Assembly (NCBI GenBank): GCA_003224515.1
Contig: QHZC01000174.1
Span: 1 to 12,735 of the forward strand
Direction: 5' to 3'
Length of the DNA stretch: 12,735 nucleotides
Source of the DNA: Acidobacteriota bacterium
GTDB lineage: Bacteria > Acidobacteriota > Terriglobia > Acidiferrales > UBA7541
A program made the position numbers and the translations under genes. Positions 1-7,775 of this stretch are shown in pieces. The notes under the pieces were generated by a model, which saw only the letters and a list, made by a program, of their open reading frames with translations, was not told the origin of the DNA and ran no database searches. Position 1 is the first letter of the stretch. Each line of letters starts with the position of its first letter.

Positions 1-2
1 CC

Positions 3-374
3 AAAAAGGGTTTGGCCACCGCAATGATGGACCTCTCCGATGGACTTTCGAGCGATCTGCCACGGCTGTGCTCTGCGAGCGCGGTCGGTGCGCGACTGGA
101 AAAGGTAAAGGTTCGGCAGGTCGCAACCCCGGATCTGGCTCTCGGGCACGGACGCGATCCCATGCAACTTGCGTTCAATGGCGGGGATGACTACGAATTG
201 TTGTTCACCGTGTCTGCGCGCAAAACCAAGCTTCTGCCGAAGGCCTTTCAAGGTGTGCGTCTCACCGCGATTGGAAAAATCACCCAAGAGCGAGATTTGC
301 TGGTGCTTGAAGAGGACGGCCAAAAGAGTCAATTCACTCGCGGTGGATGGGATCCTTTCCGGGAAAAACTGTAA
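3..374 (+). CDS. thiL: Thiamine-monophosphate kinase ThiL, C-terminal part (5' end outside window)
   Basis: ThiL phosphorylates thiamine monophosphate to thiamine pyrophosphate with ATP, the last step of cofactor synthesis in the cytoplasm. The frame is open from the left edge (KKGLATAMMDLSDGLSSDL) to a TAA at 372-374. About 124 residues are visible; ThiL is usually 300-330, so the N-terminal ATP-binding half lies outside the window. Diagnostic segments are MMDLSDGLSSDL, equivalent to the family's M.D.SDGL..DL, and GGDDYELLF, the conserved GG(D/E)DYELLF of the AIR-synthase-like C-terminal domain. The sequence ends in GGWDPFREKL, a typical ThiL tail. No internal defect is seen. The TTG at 12 and ATG at 24 lie inside the conserved domain and are not starts. 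Assignment is firm; only the start is unknown. Confidence 0.93.
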   Translation, partial: KKGLATAMMDLSDGLSSDLPRLCSASAVGARLEKVKVRQVATPDLALGHGRDPMQLAFNGGDDYELLFTVSARKTKLLPKAFQGVRLTAIGKITQERDLLVLEEDGQKSQFTRGGWDPFREKL

Positions 375-547
375 AAGCGGGCAAATGTGAACCCGGTGGG
401 AAATGCGGCCGTTCGAATTGGTACACGCCCCCGTACCGCGGAACCGGTACTTTAGCTATGGAAAGCTCGAGCAGGAACCCCTCCTTTTAGCCCTCCCCGC
501 TTGACCTCGTAACACTGGGGTTTGAGAACTGATCCCCGGGAGGGTTT
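375..547. other. Intergenic gap after thiL with one small hairpin
   Basis: No gene is supported here. The only structure seen is a 6-bp inverted repeat, GTACCG (433-438) and CGGTAC (445-450), around a 6-nt loop and followed by TTT. It could be a weak terminator for thiL, but the T-tract is too short for confidence. From about 470 the sequence is pyrimidine rich (CCCCTCC, CCCTCCCC). Confidence 0.4.
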
Positions 548-700
548 GTGAGAAAAATTTTCTGTGTGTTGGCATTCTTGTTGGCGACATGCTTTCCAAA
601 AGCAGTGCTGGCGCAACAACCTATCCGCGTGAATTTCTCGGCGGTGCCAAGTTCCGCGCTAAGCGTCGTTGTCCAAAAAATGTATCGCCGAGCAGAGTAG
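548..700 (+). pseudogene. Short ORF with signal peptide, probable remnant of a secreted protein gene
   Basis: A 50-codon frame starts at GTG 548 and ends at TAG 698-700. It is preceded by GGGAGGG at 538-544, a good Shine-Dalgarno match though close (3-4 nt). The product begins VRKIFCVLAFLLATCFPKAVLAQQ: positively charged N-terminus, hydrophobic core and an A-V-L-A|QQ signal peptidase I site, so export is likely. The next residues (PIRVNFSAVPSSALSVVVQK) resemble the first strand of periplasmic substrate-binding proteins of the NMT1/TauA type, but the frame stops after 25 more residues and no continuation is obvious in the other frames. It ends 21 nt before the convergent PBP1A stop, so the rest of the gene may have been lost when that junction formed. 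A genuine small secreted protein is the alternative. The function is not established. Confidence 0.35.
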
Positions 701-721
701 CGCGCCGTGATTCGAAAAACT

Positions 722-2947
722 TCAAAGGTGCGAAGAAACGCCGGTCGTATCCGCCGCCGCAGTTTTTGCTGGCGGTGAAGGCCCCGGCGGTTTTTCTTTG
801 GGGGCGGCCGGCTCGTCTTCGGTGGGCGCGGTATCGGGGGTGTCCACGTTGACGTGATGCTCGCCGACCTGCTGTTCGAGCGGAACGACGTTTGTGAAAT
901 CCATCGCGGGGGTACCGGCCGTTGCGCCTTGCATGAATTCGAGCCAGATGGGAAGAGCGGCGCGCGCACCGGTTTCTTTTTTCCCCAGTGAAATCTGTTT
1001 GTCGTCGAAGCCCACCCACACGCCAGCGGTGAGCTGCGGTGTGTAGCCCACGAACCAGGCATCGGTGTAATCCTGTGTCGTTCCCGTTTTCCCGGCGGCG
1101 GGGCGGCCCAGTGCTTTGGCCTGAATGCCAGTGCCGAATTGAATGACTTCTTCGAGCATTGCGGTCATGGTGCGCGCGACATCGGAGGAGAGCACGTCAT
1201 GCACCTCGGGATGCGCTTCTTCGAGGAGCGCGCCGTCGTAACTGGTGACGTGGCGAATCATGTGTGGATCGATGCGGATGCCGTCGTTGGGGAAAACGGT
1301 GAAGGCGGAGACGTGCTCGAGAAGTTTCATGTCCGCGGCGCCGAGGGCCAGCGGCAGATACGGCGGCAGCGGCGTGGTGATGCCGAAACGCTTGGCCATG
1401 TCCACGACCGTGGTGATGCCGACTTTCTCCGCGAGCTTGACGGCGGGAACATTGCGTGAGCCCGCAAGGGCACGGCGGAGAGTGATGGTCCCTTCAAATT
1501 TTTCATCGTAGTTGTGCGGCGAGTAGGACTGGCCGCCGCTGATAGTGGTAAACGGTAAATCGACGATGGTGTCAAAGGGCGTCGAACCTCTTTCCAGCGC
1601 GTCGGCGTATACATAAACCTTGAAAGAGCTGCCAACCTGGCGGAGGGCCTGCGTCGCGCGATTGAATTTGGAATCTTCAAAACTATAACCGCCAATCATG
1701 GCCTTGACCTGGATGGAGAATTGGGCGAGGTCACCCACTTTCAGGAGGTCGCCAGGTTTCTTGCGGCCGGTCCAGGCAAAATCGCCGGAGGAGAGTATTG
1801 CCCGGTAAAGTCCGATTTTGATGACCGCGTCTCGCTCGCTCAGGGAGAGGACCAGTCCGGTGACGTAGCTTCCCTTCTCGATCGCGTGGCGCCAATCGTC
1901 GTCTTCGTAGGTCTCGAGTTTGCCGAGATTATCGCGCAGGACGTTGGGAAGATTGCCCTTCCAGCCGTGGCGGCGCTCGTAGCTGTGCAAGCCATCGCGG
2001 AGGGACTGGTTGGCGATGCGCTGCATGTGGGTGTTCAGTGTGGTGTAGACGCGCAGCCCACGCTCGTGGACCGCTTCGGTGCCGTACGTGGATTCAAGAT
2101 ACTTGCGAATCTCTTCGAAGAAGTACGGCGCGAGGTCGTTGCGCGGATACTGAATGTACAGGCCGAGCGGCGATTTCTTGGCGCTGGCTTCTTCCGTCGG
2201 GGTGATCTTCCCTACTTCTTCCATGCGATGGAGCACCAGGTTGCGACGGTTGAGCGCGAGCTCCGGATTCGTGAGCGGTGAAAATTTCGGGCCGTTGACC
2301 ATGCCGGCGAGCAGTGCGGCTTCCTGAAGTTTCAGGTCCGTGACAGGTTTGCCGAAATAAAATTGCGCAGCAGCAGCGAAACCATAATTGCCGTGCGCCA
2401 AATATACTTGATTGGCATACATCGTAAAGATTTGTGGCTTGGTGTAGCGGCGCTCGATCTGCAGCGCCAGGAGAATTTCCTGCATTTTGCGGCGGAAGCT
2501 GCGGTCGCTGCGATCGAGGAAAAGATTTCCGGCGAGTTGCATGGTGATGGTACTGGCCCCACCGGTGATACGCCGCTTGACAAGATTGCGGAAGGCGGCG
2601 CTGGCCATGCGCGGGAAGTCGATGCCCCAGTGCTCTTCAAAGTGCTGGTCTTCGATGGCAGTGACCGCGCTGTATAGCACTTTGGGACACTGCTCGTAGG
2701 TCATCAGGATGCGGCGCTGCAGTGCGAAGCTGCCGGCGAGCTGGCCCTCATCGGAGTAAACTTCGGTGATCACGTCGGGGCGGTAGGTTTCCAGTGCGCG
2801 AATTTCCGGCAGGTCGCTGGCGTAAACAAAGAGCAAACCACACCCCGCGCCGAGCGCAATCGAGCAAAGTAACAGAAATGCCAGCGCGACGCGGTCAATC
2901 AGTTTCCAGCCGCGCAAGCGCAGCGTGATCGGTGGCAGGCTCAGCAT
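722..2947 (-). CDS. Bifunctional penicillin-binding protein, PBP1A class
   Basis: Peptidoglycan glycosyltransferase plus DD-transpeptidase (class A, mrcA/ponA type), anchored in the inner membrane with both domains outside. Numbering is from ATG 2947 (741 aa); an in-frame GTG at 2965 adds six residues, and neither start has a clear SD. A membrane anchor lies at about 19-42. The glycosyltransferase shows EDQHFEEHWG (catalytic Glu about 99) and GGASTITMQL (about 129). The transpeptidase shows SSFK (440-443, nucleophile first Ser), SRN (497-499) and KTGTT (620). The tail (about 700-741) is Pro/Ala/Glu-rich and probably disordered. Oddity: between GDLAQFSIQ (to about 413) and VKAMIGGYSF the family normally carries a further strand with a P-x-VQGAL-x-A-x-D-x-x-TG pattern, about 25-30 residues, which is absent here in frame. 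It is the last gene of the minus-strand run, 45 nt after the FmdE-like gene, so probably co-transcribed with it. Confidence 0.9.
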   Translation of the reverse strand: MLSLPPITLRLRGWKLIDRVALAFLLLCSIALGAGCGLLFVYASDLPEIRALETYRPDVITEVYSDEGQLAGSFALQRRILMTYEQCPKVLYSAVTAIEDQHFEEHWGIDFPRMASAAFRNLVKRRITGGASTITMQLAGNLFLDRSDRSFRRKMQEILLALQIERRYTKPQIFTMYANQVYLAHGNYGFAAAAQFYFGKPVTDLKLQEAALLAGMVNGPKFSPLTNPELALNRRNLVLHRMEEVGKITPTEEASAKKSPLGLYIQYPRNDLAPYFFEEIRKYLESTYGTEAVHERGLRVYTTLNTHMQRIANQSLRDGLHSYERRHGWKGNLPNVLRDNLGKLETYEDDDWRHAIEKGSYVTGLVLSLSERDAVIKIGLYRAILSSGDFAWTGRKKPGDLLKVGDLAQFSIQVKAMIGGYSFEDSKFNRATQALRQVGSSFKVYVYADALERGSTPFDTIVDLPFTTISGGQSYSPHNYDEKFEGTITLRRALAGSRNVPAVKLAEKVGITTVVDMAKRFGITTPLPPYLPLALGAADMKLLEHVSAFTVFPNDGIRIDPHMIRHVTSYDGALLEEAHPEVHDVLSSDVARTMTAMLEEVIQFGTGIQAKALGRPAAGKTGTTQDYTDAWFVGYTPQLTAGVWVGFDDKQISLGKKETGARAALPIWLEFMQGATAGTPAMDFTNVVPLEQQVGEHHVNVDTPDTAPTEDEPAAPKEKPPGPSPPAKTAAADTTGVSSHL

Positions 2948-2992
2948 CGAAGAACACTTTATCACAGAAGTCGAATACTCGACGGAGAAGTG

Positions 2993-3571
2993 TCAGGACC
3001 GTGTTTCGTAATATTTTTCTCCCGAGCAGGAACGGCAGAGGGTGCGGCCCTCCACAACCACTTCGCGTTTGAAGTTGATGCCTTCGCCGCATCGCGCGCA
3101 GACAACGCGCGGACCTTTGAAGCCGGGCAGATCTTCGGGCTGGACTTCGACTTTGACCCATTGCTTGTCGAAAAGAATTTCGTCGGAGAGTTGCGCATAG
3201 GCTTTTTGCTGGCCAGCGTCTTTGGCGAGTGCCGGGAACATTTCGCGGGCGGCTTGCTTGGAGGATTCCCTGGCGGCGATGCGGACGGCGCGGCCGGTCT
3301 GCAGGTCGACGAAGGTGGCGGCGACTTTGCCCCAGTCGCGAAATTTCAGGGCGCGCTTGCCGAGGCGGCAATTGGCCACGAGCGCGACAGCGTCGGTGAC
3401 GCAGCGATCGATTTCAACGTAGGTGATGAGGCGCTTGCGCTCGGCGATGGGGTCGCCGATGCCGAGTTCGCGGAGGCCGAGCATGGCGAGGCGGACGCCG
3501 AGGACTTGGCCAGCGCAAAGGTGGCCGTGGGCGACGGCGGCGAGGTCAAGGTATTCAGTAAGAGTCTTCAT
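2993..3571 (-). CDS. FmdE-family protein with C-terminal zinc ribbon
   Basis: A 192-residue protein of the FmdE family, named from the formylmethanofuran dehydrogenase operon of methanogens. Bacterial members are widespread without that pathway and their role is not settled; metal handling or redox has been suggested. The N-terminal domain has the family signature HGHLCAGQVLGVR (His15, His17, Cys19), followed by EIDRCVTDA (Cys57), NCRLGKRALKFRDWGK (Cys68) and FVDLQTGRAVR. A C-terminal zinc ribbon follows: CARC (158-161) and CRSC (179-182). All expected metal ligands are present and the length is normal, so the gene looks intact. Start is ATG 3571; the upstream sequence has no good SD. It lies between the MauE-like gene and the PBP1A gene on the same strand. 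Family assignment is confident; function is not. Confidence 0.85.
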   Translation of the reverse strand: MKTLTEYLDLAAVAHGHLCAGQVLGVRLAMLGLRELGIGDPIAERKRLITYVEIDRCVTDAVALVANCRLGKRALKFRDWGKVAATFVDLQTGRAVRIAARESSKQAAREMFPALAKDAGQQKAYAQLSDEILFDKQWVKVEVQPEDLPGFKGPRVVCARCGEGINFKREVVVEGRTLCRSCSGEKYYETRS

Positions 3572-3764
3572 TTTGGAGTGATCCGTAGTCAGCGATCAGT
3601 TCTCAGAAAAAAAGCCGAAGATGTAGCGGCAAATACTCCAAGAAAAGTAAATCCTGGATGCGCTGAAGTTGAGATCTTTCGCTGCGCTCAGGATGACAAC
3701 GCCTTCCCTTGCGCTCGGGCTCGCCCTCTCGTTCTCGAGGATTTTGCAAGCGACCATAAGAACT
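3572..3764. other. Intergenic spacer between the MauE-like and FmdE-like genes
   Basis: A 193-nt gap with no gene. It contains the repeat-like block at 3671-3698 and AT-richer sequence before it. The segment nearest the FmdE start (about 3580-3602, plus strand) reads GTAGTCAGCGATCAGTTCTC, of the low-complexity AGTCAGC/ATCAGT type often seen between genes in such genomes. No terminator or promoter was convincing. Confidence 0.4.
3671..3698. repeat. Dispersed intergenic repeat-like block
   Basis: The block contains TTTCGCTGCGCTCAGGATGA, matching from memory a family of dispersed repeats with a TTCGCTGCGCTCAGGATGACA core that recurs between genes in Acidobacteriota and other soil or groundwater bacteria. 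Only one copy is in this window, so its repeat nature is recalled knowledge, not something shown here. Confidence 0.4.
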
Positions 3765-4271
3765 CTACGTTGACGCTTTTTCCGGGGCGGACCAGGGGTG
3801 CGGCTGGCGCGCTTCGATGAAGGCGAAGATGGTCATGAGGAGTGCAAGAGCCACCAGCGCGCCGTCACGGATGACCGTCTTGATAGTGAGCGGCTCGGGA
3901 GTGGCGAAGCAACCGCAGTTAATCTGCAAGCCGAGAGCATAAGAGCGCACGACGGCAACGAAGAATCCCAGCATGATCAAGGTGACGAGCGTGGCCCAGA
4001 TGCGGAATCGCCAGCCGATGAGCAGCAGAAGACCGAGGCCGATTTCCGCGAAGGGCAGCGTGTTCGCGACAAACATGACGCTCCAGGATGGGAGAATCTG
4101 ATAAGAATCCACCTGCAATGCAAAAAACGAAAGGGCGACTCCCAACGGCGGACGCGGATGCATGTCCATCGTCAGTTTGGCGTAGCCGGCATAGATGAAG
4201 CTGCCGGCAAGGACGAGGCGGCCGATCCAGATGATCGCACGGCGGACATTGAGTGGGCTGGATTGCATCAT
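3765..4271 (-). CDS. MauE/DoxX-family redox-associated membrane protein
   Basis: A 168-residue inner-membrane protein with four predicted helices at about 12-30, 65-87, 92-112 and 134-153. It matches the MauE/DoxX family: RLVLAGSFIYAGYAKL in helix 1, LPFAEIGLGLLLLIG in helix 2, and GLQINCGCF (Cys119, Cys121) before helix 4, the CGCF signature of the MauE branch. MauE is needed for methylamine dehydrogenase maturation, where it works with the thioredoxin-like MauD. Relatives paired with thioredoxin-fold proteins are thought to handle thiol-disulfide exchange across the membrane. Here the upstream gene encodes a DsbA-like protein, so the two may form a redox pair (inference). Start: two adjacent ATGs (4271 and 4268); neither has a clear SD. 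The stop is TAG at 3767-3765. No methylamine dehydrogenase gene is visible. Confidence 0.85.
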   Translation of the reverse strand: MMQSSPLNVRRAIIWIGRLVLAGSFIYAGYAKLTMDMHPRPPLGVALSFFALQVDSYQILPSWSVMFVANTLPFAEIGLGLLLLIGWRFRIWATLVTLIMLGFFVAVVRSYALGLQINCGCFATPEPLTIKTVIRDGALVALALLMTIFAFIEARQPHPWSAPEKAST

Positions 4272-4328
4272 TTTTCGGAGTTTTCCGCTCTCCGTTTCGG
4301 TTCAAAGGCAACGAGCTTTGCTTCTTGC

Positions 4329-4427
4329 CTACTTGCCGCTTTCATCCGCCGCTTTCTGCTTCGATGCCGAACCCCTCTTCACTCTTGCTTCGATGGAGTT
4401 GCCACTTAATGAAAATGATTCCTTCAT
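4329..4427 (-). CDS. Possible 32-residue ORF overlapping the dsbA-like stop codon
   Basis: The ATG at 4427-4425 shares ATGA with the TGA of the DsbA-like gene, the arrangement used for translational coupling. The frame runs to TAG at 4331-4329 and gives MKESFSLSGNSIEARVKRGS followed by a Lys/Ala/Ser-rich tail. It fills much of the 152-nt gap before the MauE-like gene. No family is recognised, and the composition is that of a disordered basic peptide. It may be a chance frame; only the overlap geometry speaks for it. Confidence 0.25.
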   Translation of the reverse strand: MKESFSLSGNSIEARVKRGSASKQKAADESGK

Positions 4428-5065
4428 TTCTGTGACAGAAGCTGGTCGAGAAACTGCTTGAGAATGTCGTAGGTCATGACCCCGGAGTAGGGATAGGTTC
4501 GGCCCTTGCAATGAAAAACGGTGGTGGGCGTCTGGTTGACGCGATAGGTCTGGCCGAGCGCGTAGTCTTTGTCGATAGCGGCGTCGAGCGCGCCGCCCTT
4601 GACGAGCGCGCGAACCTTGGTCATTTCGGGAGCGGAGAGAACGGCGGCGACAGTGCCGTCCACGTCGCCGCTCTGTTCCCACTTTTCCTGATTCTGGAAG
4701 AGCGCTTGTTCCACGGGCTCAACCTTACCGAGCTGCGCGGCTGCGCGAGCGTAGCGCGCGGCTACACGCGAGTGCGCGTGCGTGGGGAGTGGGAAATCGC
4801 GGTGAATCAGGTAGACCTTGCCCATGCCGACATAATCGTCCATCAGCCGGCGATTGGTGGTGGTGAAGAGGGTCTTACAGGCTGGGCATTGAAAATCGCT
4901 GAAGACCTCCATGGTCACGGGTGCGTTCTTCGAGCCGAAGGCCTTGTGCGGATCCACGTCGGGAATATCCGGAGAGTATTGCGGGGCGGCTCGGGCCACG
5001 AGCACCGCGAAAGCCACAAATAAGCTGAGAAGAAGCGATCCTGCCAGAATGCGCCGATGGTTCAC
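4424..5065 (-). CDS. DsbA-like thioredoxin-fold protein, membrane-anchored or exported
   Basis: A 213-residue thiol-disulfide oxidoreductase of the DsbA/thioredoxin_4 type, probably periplasmic. The start is GTG 5065: GGAGGA lies 4-5 nt upstream and the product then begins MNHRRILAGSLLLSLFVAFA, a signal peptide or anchor with possible cleavage near ARA|AP (about 26). Upstream codons in the same frame, back to 5296, look non-coding. The fold begins at APVTMEVFSDF; the active site is CPAC (60-63); the cis-proline loop is NQTPTTVF (Pro180); an extra Cys186 follows. HRDFPLPTHAHSRVAARYA matches the helical insert of DsbA-like proteins. It is the first gene of the minus-strand run that continues with the MauE-like, FmdE-like and PBP1A genes. 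Whether it makes, breaks or shuffles disulfides cannot be told from sequence; pairing with the MauE-like protein is plausible. Confidence 0.87.
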   Translation of the reverse strand: MNHRRILAGSLLLSLFVAFAVLVARAAPQYSPDIPDVDPHKAFGSKNAPVTMEVFSDFQCPACKTLFTTTNRRLMDDYVGMGKVYLIHRDFPLPTHAHSRVAARYARAAAQLGKVEPVEQALFQNQEKWEQSGDVDGTVAAVLSAPEMTKVRALVKGGALDAAIDKDYALGQTYRVNQTPTTVFHCKGRTYPYSGVMTYDILKQFLDQLLSQK

Positions 5066-5573
5066 GCGATCCTCCGAAATGGTTCGAGCGAATGGCCCCT
5101 GCCGGTGACTAAAAAGAATTCTACCGCGAAACCGCGGGGATGTAAGAGTTGTCGTCGCCCGAAGTTCATGTGCGCACCGAAACAGACATACCGCCCCCGA
5201 AGCCCTTGAAGGTTGGTTGCGCTCGACACCGCGAGCGTTGTGCGACCGATCGGCGAGTTGAAAATAATCTCTCCGCACCTCCTCTGTTTTTCGCAAGCGT
5301 TGATTCTAAACAGGTTACAGTCAAGAATGAACACTTCTGTAAGTGCGGATTCTTCTGTGTCTCGTAAACGCAGATTACAAAGGACTTGCAGTCATGGACG
5401 CAGGGATTCTGCAGAGCCTGTGATGGATAGCGGCCGAGCATGGCAGGACCGACGACCCCGACGGCATTTCCTTCGCCGGGCAGCCTTCCCGTTCTCAAGA
5501 GGCATTCTAATCGAAAAATTATCAAAACCAAATGAGAATTGCCAGGCATGATGAAAAGAAAGAGAGATTGCTT
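5066..5573. other. Long divergent intergenic region between the dsbA-like gene and the dnaK control region
   Basis: About 500 nt without a supported gene. Open frames on both strands (for example 5213-5551 plus) lack an SD, a family or a sensible composition. Structures seen: a small hairpin CCGCG (5124-5128) / CGCGG (5133-5137), and TTACAG (5315-5320) facing CTGTAA (5337-5342). The 11-mer CTTCTGTAAGT occurs at 5334-5344 and again at 5571-5581. From about 5505 to 5620 the sequence is clearly AT-richer than its surroundings. The minus-strand promoter of the dsbA-like gene must lie here, but none is convincing. Confidence 0.5.
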
Positions 5574-5604
5574 CTGTAAGTTGATGGAGTTGAATAACTT
5601 ACAG
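5574..5604. promoter_or_regulatory. Perfect 9-bp dyad upstream of the dnaK promoter, candidate operator
   Basis: CTGTAAGTT (5574-5582) is the exact reverse complement of AACTTACAG (5596-5604), with a 13-nt spacer, so arm centres are 22 bp apart, about two helical turns. Its centre is about 65 nt before the predicted dnaK start site, where activators often bind. The same CTGTAA half-site occurs as an opposed pair at 5315-5342. The binding protein is unknown. Confidence 0.45.
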
Positions 5605-5618
5605 TTGCCATAAGAATA

Positions 5619-5639
5619 CTTGACAAGCATACACTCAAC
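5619..5639. promoter_or_regulatory. HAIR-like HspR operator
   Basis: The known HAIR element bound by HspR is CTTGAGT-N7-ACTCAAG. Here CTTGACA (5619-5625) and ACTCAAC (5633-5639) are separated by exactly 7 nt, giving 11 of 14 consensus positions. The left arm contains the -35 box, so bound HspR would block RNA polymerase. The hspR gene is the third gene of the operon it would control, which fits the autoregulated repressor loop known from Streptomyces and Mycobacterium. No CIRCE element was seen nearby. Confidence 0.75.
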
Positions 5640-5648
5640 ATGTATACT
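5620..5648 (+). promoter_or_regulatory. Sigma70-type promoter of the dnaK-dnaJ-hspR operon
   Basis: TTGACA (5620-5625) is a perfect -35 box. A 17-nt spacer leads to TATACT (5643-5648), a five-of-six -10 box. Transcription would start near 5655 and leave a leader of about 100 nt before dnaK. Such a strong housekeeping promoter fits control by a repressor (HspR) rather than by a heat-shock sigma factor. Confidence 0.8.
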
Positions 5649-5676
5649 CGCGTTTGACCCAGACCTGGAACGCGAG
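5647..5676. promoter_or_regulatory. 8-bp dyad at the dnaK transcription start
   Basis: CTCGCGTT (5647-5654) and AACGCGAG (5669-5676) are perfect reverse complements around a 14-nt spacer. The left arm overlaps the end of the -10 box, so it would mostly not be transcribed; it is more likely a DNA site than an RNA hairpin. It may be chance. Confidence 0.3.
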
Positions 5677-5756
5677 GACTCTAGCTGGATTCGCCTTGAT
5701 TCCAGTGTGATAGGGGCGAACGGAAACGGCAAGAGATTTCAGGAGGAACGGTAGCT

Positions 5757-7709
<1,953 letters not shown>

Positions 7710-7723
7710 AGTTGAGGCAGCTA

Positions 7724-7756
7724 TGGCAGGGGCGCAGCAGTGCTGCGCCCCTGCCA
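7724..7756 (+). repeat. Perfect 16-bp palindrome between dnaK and dnaJ
   Basis: TGGCAGGGGCGCAGCA (7724-7739) is the exact reverse complement of 7741-7756, around a single G at 7740. The RNA would form a very stable hairpin of about 14 bp with a 5-nt loop. It is followed by GTGTTTGCTC, too poor in T for a full terminator. It may act as a partial terminator or an mRNA-stability barrier that sets dnaJ below dnaK, or be a dispersed palindromic element with a GGGGCGCAGCA/TGCTGCGCCCC core. The dnaJ SD (AAGG, 7767-7770) lies outside the stem. Confidence 0.85.
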
Positions 7757-7775
7757 GTGTTTGCTCAAGGCAAAA

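Noticed and set aside
1721..2281. 186-codon plus-strand frame opposite the PBP1A gene
   Set aside because: Lies wholly opposite a gene with full catalytic motifs; no family features and no SD.
2990..3820. 276-codon plus-strand frame opposite the FmdE-like gene
   Set aside because: Antisense shadow: the FmdE-like protein in the other strand has all family motifs and metal ligands, while this frame has none.
4424..5296. Longer start for the DsbA-like gene (290 codons)
   Set aside because: The 77 extra residues lack domain character, and the GTG at 5065 has a strong GGAGGA SD and begins a signal peptide.
5213..5551. 112-codon plus-strand frame in the dsbA-dnaK gap
   Set aside because: No SD, Arg/Ser-rich random composition, no family, and codon use unlike the neighbouring genes.
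5066..5756. CIRCE element (TTAGCACTC-N9-GAGTGCTAA) upstream of dnaK
   Set aside because: Looked for and not found; only the HAIR-like site is present.
7740..7775. Upstream start for dnaJ
   Set aside because: It would begin in the loop of the palindrome and add 12 residues not typical of DnaJ; ATG 7776 leads straight into the J domain and has AAGG at 5 nt.
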